From the NCBI RefSeq assembly GCF_014651055.1, contig NZ_BMWD01000033.1:1-64000 (forward strand): DNA of 64,000 bases, in the 5' to 3' direction. The notes below the pieces were generated by a model that was not told the DNA's origin, ran no database searches, and saw only the letters and a list, made by a program, of their open reading frames with translations. Position 1 is the first letter of the stretch. Every line of letters starts with the position of its first letter. A program made the translations under genes and the position numbers. This DNA comes from Streptomyces fructofermentans (GTDB lineage: Bacteria; Actinomycetota; Actinomycetes; Streptomycetales; Streptomycetaceae). Shown one piece after another: positions 59,613 to 64,000 of the stretch.

Positions 59613-60859
59613 ACGACCAGCCCTTAAACGGTCCCGACGCTCCGCGCGGCTGCCCGGTGGCGCACGGCGGCGACGCGCCCACCCGCCTCTACGGGCCCGA
59701 GGCTGCGGTGGACCCGCTCGGCATCTACGCGCGCCTGCGCAAGGAGCACGGCCCGGTGGCGCCCGTCCTGCTGGAGGGCGACATACCGGCATGGCTGGTG
59801 CTCGGGTACCGGGAGAACCGGCGGGTGCTCGACAACCCCCGCCAGTTCAGCCGGGATTCGCGGATCTGGCGGGACTGGAAGGAGGGGCGGGTCGAGAGCA
59901 CCTCGCCGCTCGTCCCGATGCTCGGCTGGCGTCCCGACTGCGTGTCGCAGGACGGCGAACCGCACCGCAGGCTGCGCGGGGCCGTCACCGACAACCTCCA
60001 GGCCGTGTCGAGCCGGGGCATCCGCCGCCACATCACGCACTTCGCGCACAAGGAGATCGACGCCTTCGCGGGCCGGGGCAGCGCCGACCTCGTGGCCGAG
60101 TACTCCGAGTACCTGCCGATGCTCGTACTGACCAGGGTGTTCGGACTGACCGAGACCGAGGGGCGGCGGCTCGCGGAGTCGTCGGCCCAGGTGATGAAGG
60201 GCGGCGCGGACGCCGTCCTGCACAACGACCGCATCATGCGGATCCTGGGTGAACTCACCGAGCGCAGGCGCCTGGAGCCCGGAGCGGACTTCACCACCGG
60301 CCTGCTCGAACACCACGCGGGACTCGACGACGACGAGATCCTCAACCACCTGCGCCTGGTGCTGATCACGGCGAACGCCACCACGAGCAACCTCCTCGCC
60401 AGGGTGCTCCAGTTGGTCCTCACCGACGGCAACCGGCTCTCCGGCCTCGTCAGCGGACAGCTGAACATCTCCTCCGTCGTGGAGGAGGTCATGTGGAACA
60501 CGCCTCCGCTGGCCGTCCTCCCCGGCCGGTTCGCCACCGCCGACCTCGAACTCGGCGGCCACCGGCTCCAGGAGGGGGACCTGCTGGTACTCGGCCTGAC
60601 GGCGGGCAACGTCGACCCGGAGATCCGGCCCGACGTCGGCATCTCGGTGCACGGGAACCAGTCGCACCTCGCGTTCAGCGGAGGGCCGCACGAGTGCCCG
60701 GGGCAGAGCATCGGCCAGGCCATCATCGAGACGGCCGTGGACGTGCTGCTGCACCGGCTGCCCGGGCTGCGGCTCGCGGTGGCGCCCGGGGACCTCACCT
60801 CGACCGCGTCCACCTGGGAGGCCCGACTCGACCGGCTCCCGGTCGAGTTCGCCGTATAG
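59609..60859 (+). CDS. cvnE: conservon cytochrome P450 CvnE (CYP157-like, no ExxR)
   Basis: A 416-residue P450. The haem loop is FSGGPHECPGQ (Cys 363) and the I-helix region reads LITANATTS. The K-helix ExxR, normally invariant, is replaced by EEVMW (E293-V-M-W296). Loss of the Arg at this place is a known feature of CYP157-type P450s in conservons, so the gene is probably functional, perhaps not as a standard mono-oxygenase. Leu 6 is TTA (59624-59626), which suggests bldA control. It overlaps cvnD by four bases (ATGA). Its role in the GTPase relay is unknown; it might act as a redox or ligand sensor. Confidence 0.88.
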   Translation: MNDQPLNGPDAPRGCPVAHGGDAPTRLYGPEAAVDPLGIYARLRKEHGPVAPVLLEGDIPAWLVLGYRENRRVLDNPRQFSRDSRIWRDWKEGRVESTSPLVPMLGWRPDCVSQDGEPHRRLRGAVTDNLQAVSSRGIRRHITHFAHKEIDAFAGRGSADLVAEYSEYLPMLVLTRVFGLTETEGRRLAESSAQVMKGGADAVLHNDRIMRILGELTERRRLEPGADFTTGLLEHHAGLDDDEILNHLRLVLITANATTSNLLARVLQLVLTDGNRLSGLVSGQLNISSVVEEVMWNTPPLAVLPGRFATADLELGGHRLQEGDLLVLGLTAGNVDPEIRPDVGISVHGNQSHLAFSGGPHECPGQSIGQAIIETAVDVLLHRLPGLRLAVAPGDLTSTASTWEARLDRLPVEFAV

Positions 60860-60979
60860 GGCAGCCGTCCGGTCCGGTCCGCGGGGTACCGGCTCGATCC
60901 GCACCGGCACTCCGGGGACCGGCCCGGACCCGCAGGGCACGGCGGTCCGCGCGGCAGGCACGCCGGGTGCCCGGGACGA

Positions 60980-61019
60980 CCCGTACGGCCGGCCCCTCCT
61001 CGGGGTCCGGCCGTACGGG
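60980..61019. terminator. bidirectional terminator between conservon and cyclase
   Basis: A perfect 13-bp stem (CCCGTACGGCCGG at 60980-60992; CCGGCCGTACGGG at 61007-61019), extended inside by CCCC/GGGG. It lies 120 bases after cvnE and 18 bases from the cyclase stop, so it can end both convergent units. Confidence 0.88.
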
Positions 61020-61037
61020 CGTCGCGCGGGCGCGGGC

Positions 61038-62069
61038 TCAGACGGTGAGCAGGTCGTCCAGCGAGCCCTTGCCGGCCAGTTCGGCGACCGACGCCGGGCT
61101 CTCCTTGTCCGCCGCGTACCGGCCCGTGGTCAGCGCCCACTCGTAGTTGCCGTTGATCCAGTGCTGGATCGCCTCGACACCCATCCGCACCCGGACCCGC
61201 TCGTCCTCGTCGAGGCCGAGCTCGTCGCACATCTCCGGTACGCGCGCCTCCAGTTCGAGGTACTCGGTCAGCCGGTCCGTCGTCATCCGGTAGGCCTCGG
61301 CGGCTGCCTCCTCCCAGCCGCAGCGCCTTTCGCGGTGCAGGACGGCTATCAGGTTGTGGCCGTCCCCGCGGCGCTTCTCGCGCTCGAAGGAGTGGATGTC
61401 GTTCATGAACCCGATGGTGTCGGCGGCGAGGTCGCGCATCCGCTCCATCAGCGGATGGTCCTGCACCCGCGCCGGCACCTCGAAGCCCCGGCTGCGCTCG
61501 CCCGCGTCGATGCTGTGGTGGATGCCGACCGTGCGGCGCCGGAACTCCGCGTACTCCTCCAGGTCGAGCGTGCCGGCGAGACCGCGGGCCGCGAGGTCGA
61601 CCTCCTCGGTGTGCGCGACGAGGAACCGGCCCCAGGACGCCGCGAACCGGGTGCGCCATGTCAGAGACATGCCATCCGAGAGGTGGTTCCAGACCTCCGC
61701 CCAGGCCACCGTGATCGGGCAGACGACCCGGGGCGTGACACCCGCGGGCCGCAGTGGCGTGACGATCAGCTCCCGCGCGACCTCCGCTATCCGGTCGGCG
61801 CGATCGGGCCTGCCCGTGTCGAACTGGTCGTCGAACAGGAAGGCCAGGGAGAACCAGTTCATCAGGACGACCATGTCCTCGGCCGAGGCGTGCGGATAGG
61901 TGCGGGCCGCGGCCTGCGGCAGGTCCCAGGAGCGGTACTCCTCGAAACCGGCCTGGCTGCGCACCAGGCCCCTGTCCCACACCCAGCGCAGATGGCGGGC
62001 GCGGGCGTGGTCGAGGTGCTCGCTCATCGGGGTGGTGAAGGGGAGGTCGAACCTGACGTCCTGCGGCAT
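61038..62069 (-). CDS. class I sesquiterpene synthase
   Basis: A 343-residue terpene cyclase. Metal motifs are complete: FLFDDQFD gives D80-D81-x-x-D84; the NSE triad is N223-D-x-x-S227-x-x-x-E231 in MNDIHSFEREKRRGD. The diphosphate-sensing Arg lies in RRRTVG near 177-179, and the RY pair is R317-Y318 (TGRYAAD). The start MPQDVRFDLPF and the GFEVPARV block resemble pentalenene synthase, so farnesyl diphosphate is the likely substrate, but the product cannot be read from sequence. No prenyltransferase is nearby. Convergent with cvnE; divergent from the PPOX gene. Confidence 0.88.
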   Translation of the reverse strand: MPQDVRFDLPFTTPMSEHLDHARARHLRWVWDRGLVRSQAGFEEYRSWDLPQAAARTYPHASAEDMVVLMNWFSLAFLFDDQFDTGRPDRADRIAEVARELIVTPLRPAGVTPRVVCPITVAWAEVWNHLSDGMSLTWRTRFAASWGRFLVAHTEEVDLAARGLAGTLDLEEYAEFRRRTVGIHHSIDAGERSRGFEVPARVQDHPLMERMRDLAADTIGFMNDIHSFEREKRRGDGHNLIAVLHRERRCGWEEAAAEAYRMTTDRLTEYLELEARVPEMCDELGLDEDERVRVRMGVEAIQHWINGNYEWALTTGRYAADKESPASVAELAGKGSLDDLLTV

Positions 62070-62396
62070 TCGGGTCCTCTCTTGAGACGATTCACAGGGC
62101 CCCCACCCCTGCGGGCCGGGCGATCTGCAGCGACGCCCGTTTGCTCGAACTGTGGTTCCTGAGGCGAAAGTTGACTCGATTTGACGCTACGAGACTGCCC
62201 TGATGGTAAATGATCTATGCCGTGACCTCGGGGGCTGCTCCGTGACCTGCGTTACACGGATTGGCGGCCTCGGCGGAACGCGGCCCTCCGTGGCCGGATG
62301 GACGCGCCCGCCGCCTCCGCGGAGGACCGGCGTCCGCCACCGCGGCCCCGGGCGTCACGCCGGCAGAGTGCCCGTCGATTCAGGAGGCCGTTCCCG
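62070..62396. promoter_or_regulatory. divergent promoter region, cyclase / PPOX
   Basis: This gap contains a relatively AT-rich centre at about 62158-62230, with two TTGAC elements (TTGACTCGATTTGACG at 62171-62186) that could be rightward -35 hexamers, and GATGGTAAATGATC at 62201-62214. It should hold the promoters of the cyclase (left) and the PPOX gene (right). Hexamers cannot be fixed with certainty. Confidence 0.4.
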
Positions 62397-62861
62397 ATGA
62401 ACCCGATGAACCCGCCCGCCCGCACCGCGAGTCGGCGCAAGCAGGACACCCTGGACCGCCTGCACGGCGACGTGGACGCCTGGGTCGCGACAGCGGGGGA
62501 CGACGTGCCGTACATGGTGCCGCTCTCGTTCCTCTGGGACGGCGCGACGCTGCTCGTCGCGACCGCGGCCGAGAGCCCGACGGGCCGCAACCTCCGTTCG
62601 ACCGGCAGGGTCCGGCTGGGCATCGGACCCACCCGTGACGTCGTCCTCGTCGAGGGATCCGTGGAGGCGCTGACCCCGGCGGAACTGCCGACGGCGGTGG
62701 GCGACGCCTTCGCCGCGAAGACGGACTTCGATCCGCGCCGCCTCACCACGCCCTACCTGTACTTCCGCATCCGGCCGCTGCGCGTGCAGGCCTGGCGCGA
62801 GGTCAACGAGATCGAAGGACGCGACCTGATGCGCGACGGACATTGGCTCGTGGCCGACTGA
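62397..62861 (+). CDS. PPOX-class (split-barrel FMN/F420) oxidoreductase family protein
   Basis: A 154-residue pyridoxamine-5'-phosphate-oxidase-like protein. The split-barrel pattern is visible: LHGDVDAWVATAGDDVPYMVPLSFLWDGATLLVATAAESPTGRNLRSTGRVRLGIGP, a VVLVEGSVEAL strand and a late YLYFRIRPLRVQAWREVNE strand. In actinobacteria these bind F420, FMN or haem. It is not specific enough to name the substrate. ATG at 62397 follows CAGGAGG; an in-frame ATG six bases later is also possible. Confidence 0.82.
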   Translation: MNPMNPPARTASRRKQDTLDRLHGDVDAWVATAGDDVPYMVPLSFLWDGATLLVATAAESPTGRNLRSTGRVRLGIGPTRDVVLVEGSVEALTPAELPTAVGDAFAAKTDFDPRRLTTPYLYFRIRPLRVQAWREVNEIEGRDLMRDGHWLVAD

Positions 62862-62940
62862 AATCCCGTGGCCGGGTAACCCGTCATCCCGGAGCAGTGG
62901 GCGGATCGCCGCCCGCTGCCGACCGGCCGACGGAGGAAAC

Positions 62941-63333
62941 GTGGCACAGGTAGTGACAGGCGTCGTGGTGCTGGACTGTTCGGAGCCGGAGAAACTCGCC
63001 GCGTTCTACAAGGAGTTCCTGGACGCGCAGGACGTGGACGCCTCGGTGAACCTCGTGGAGATCAGGGGAGCCGACGGCATGCGCATCGCCTTCCGCCGCG
63101 ACGCGAACGCCACTCCGCCGAGTTGGCCGCGCCCCGAGAACTCCCTCCAGGTGCACCTCGAATTCATCGTGGAGGACATGGACGAGGCGGAGCGCAGGGT
63201 GATCGGACTCGGCGGACGGCCCCTGGAGACACGCGAGACGACCGCTCCGTTCGAGGAGCGGGGTTACGCGGACCCCTCCGGCCACTCGTTCACGTTGCGC
63301 CACCACCACGCCACGGCACCGAAGTTGGGCTGA
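62941..63333 (+). CDS. VOC-family protein
   Basis: A 130-residue single-domain VOC protein: VVTGVVVLDCSEPEKLAAFYKEFLDAQ, a central SWPRPENSLQVHLEFIVEDMDEAERRVIGLGG, and a final ADPSGHSFTLRHH strand. The usual metal-binding Glu near the end (PxGNEF) is replaced by GHSF, so it may be metal-free or use another ligand. GTG at 62941 follows GGAGGAAAC. The fourth VOC protein in the window. Confidence 0.82.
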   Translation: MAQVVTGVVVLDCSEPEKLAAFYKEFLDAQDVDASVNLVEIRGADGMRIAFRRDANATPPSWPRPENSLQVHLEFIVEDMDEAERRVIGLGGRPLETRETTAPFEERGYADPSGHSFTLRHHHATAPKLG

Positions 63334-63410
63334 CGTCCGAGTCCCGTACGCCATCTCGCCGTCCGGAGCGGGAGCCGGGGCGCGGGCGCGGGTGAGGGGG
63401 CGACGCCCGG

Positions 63411-63438
63411 TCGTGCGGGATTCCGGGTACCCGCACGA
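63411..63438 (+). terminator. hairpin terminator after VOC gene
   Basis: A perfect 9-bp stem (TCGTGCGGG at 63411-63419; CCCGCACGA at 63430-63438) with a 10-base loop, 78 bases after the stop codon. Confidence 0.7.
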
Positions 63439-63506
63439 TCGACGCGTTCCCGCGAGGCCGGACCGACGGCATTAGAGTGTCGGTTCGATCATCCGGGGGG
63501 ATGCAC

Positions 63507-64000
63507 ATGAAGAGACTGCCGGCCTGTCTGCTCGCGGCGACTCTGCTCGTTTCCGTGGCCTCGTGCTCGGAGGCGACCGAACGGCGCCAACCCGCGCCGG
63601 CGTCGTCCTCGCCGCGGGCCCCCTCGCCCGCGCCGGCGACGGACACCGGGAAGAACGTCGACGCGGTGCGCAAGGTGCTGCTGTCCCAGCCGGGCGCGAA
63701 GGGCAGGGACGCGCCGGACGCGCAGGGTGCGCTGGTGGCCGCCGACGGCCCCGGTGCGGCCCTGTTCGTCTGGGAGACACGGGACGGGCGGTTCTGCCAC
63801 GGCACCGCGAACGGCACCGGCTCCTCCTCCGTGGGGTGCGAGACGAACCCGCGGAAAGTCGGCCGGGCCCCTCGGCTCGTGCCCCTGCTGTCCACGGCGG
63901 CCGTCGAGTGGAACGTCGTGTTCGGCGCCGAGGGCGAGGTCGCCGAGTCCGCCGCGTGCAACGGCGCGGCGGTGGACCTGCGCGAGGTCGGCGTGATGGC
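63507..64000 (+). CDS. lipoprotein, truncated by window end
   Basis: A partial gene running off the right edge; 164 codons are visible without a stop. The signal peptide (KRLPACLLAATLLVSVASC) ends in a lipobox with Cys ~20. A Pro/Ala/Ser-rich linker is followed by a domain containing VDAVRKVLLSQPGAKG, ALFVWETRDGRFCHGTANG and GCETNP, with paired cysteines. Family not recognised. ATG at 63507 has a good G-rich ribosome site; an ATG six bases earlier sits too close to it. Confidence 0.75.
   Translation, partial: MKRLPACLLAATLLVSVASCSEATERRQPAPASSSPRAPSPAPATDTGKNVDAVRKVLLSQPGAKGRDAPDAQGALVAADGPGAALFVWETRDGRFCHGTANGTGSSSVGCETNPRKVGRAPRLVPLLSTAAVEWNVVFGAEGEVAESAACNGAAVDLREVGVM

Overview
This window looks like chromosomal DNA from a Streptomyces species. 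GC is very high, with G/C at almost every third codon position. GTG starts are common (TTG and possibly ACG also occur), and TTA leucine codons are so rare that the three I saw stand out. Several families are typical of the genus: a five-gene conservon (sensor kinase-like, roadblock, DUF742, GTPase, P450), a class I sesquiterpene cyclase, SpoIIE-type phosphatases, STAS antagonist, amphi-Trp, FBP and replication-relaxation proteins. I saw no rRNA, tRNA, CRISPR array or intact insertion sequence.

Layout. 0-9.5 kb: a frameshifted replication-relaxation gene, an iron-box-controlled DUF2470 gene, FUSC and FBP proteins, a small-molecule phosphotransferase and a ROK regulator. 9.5-20.6 kb: an SDR, a PHP hydrolase, a HEAT-repeat protein, a secreted GH16/ricin-lectin glucanase, VanZ, DUF4230, a STAS antagonist, and a divergent NADPH-oxidoreductase/GlxA pair. 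20.6-27 kb: a lipoprotein, a secreted peptidoglycan-binding protein with a TTA codon, VOC proteins, a ParB-like-fold protein and an Imm5-like protein. 27.1-32.4 kb: a small predicted membrane-active protein followed by a large STAND/NB-ARC ATPase with 26 in-register 42-residue TPR units. The two share a glycine-rich motif, like a bacterial amyloid-signalling effector/NLR pair. 32.8-43.9 kb: two SpoIIE phosphatases, a universal stress protein, a DM13 protein, a tandem SMI1/KNR4 protein, a zinc alcohol dehydrogenase and a two-gene module ending in a degenerate Fic protein. 44-54.6 kb: a small secreted protein, VOC, MFS, VanZ, an OmpR-type two-component system, a ComB-like phosphatase, a TrmO-like protein, and a TetR/DUF1304 operon under a double palindromic operator. 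54.7-62.1 kb: a pentalenene-oxygenase-like P450, the conservon, and a sesquiterpene cyclase. The right end holds a PPOX protein, another VOC protein and a truncated lipoprotein gene.

How the genes may work together. The two strongest systems are the effector-NLR pair (a possible regulated cell-death or phage-defence module) and the conservon flanked by terpenoid genes. The first and last conservon genes (cvnA, cvnE) carry TTA codons, which suggests control by the bldA leucyl-tRNA and a link to development. SpoIIE phosphatases plus a STAS protein suggest partner-switching control of sigma factors. Convergent gene ends are often closed by long perfect hairpins, and several genes sit 6-7 bases after a TANNNT box, which suggests leaderless mRNAs. 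All functions are read from motifs and family memory; no searches were run.
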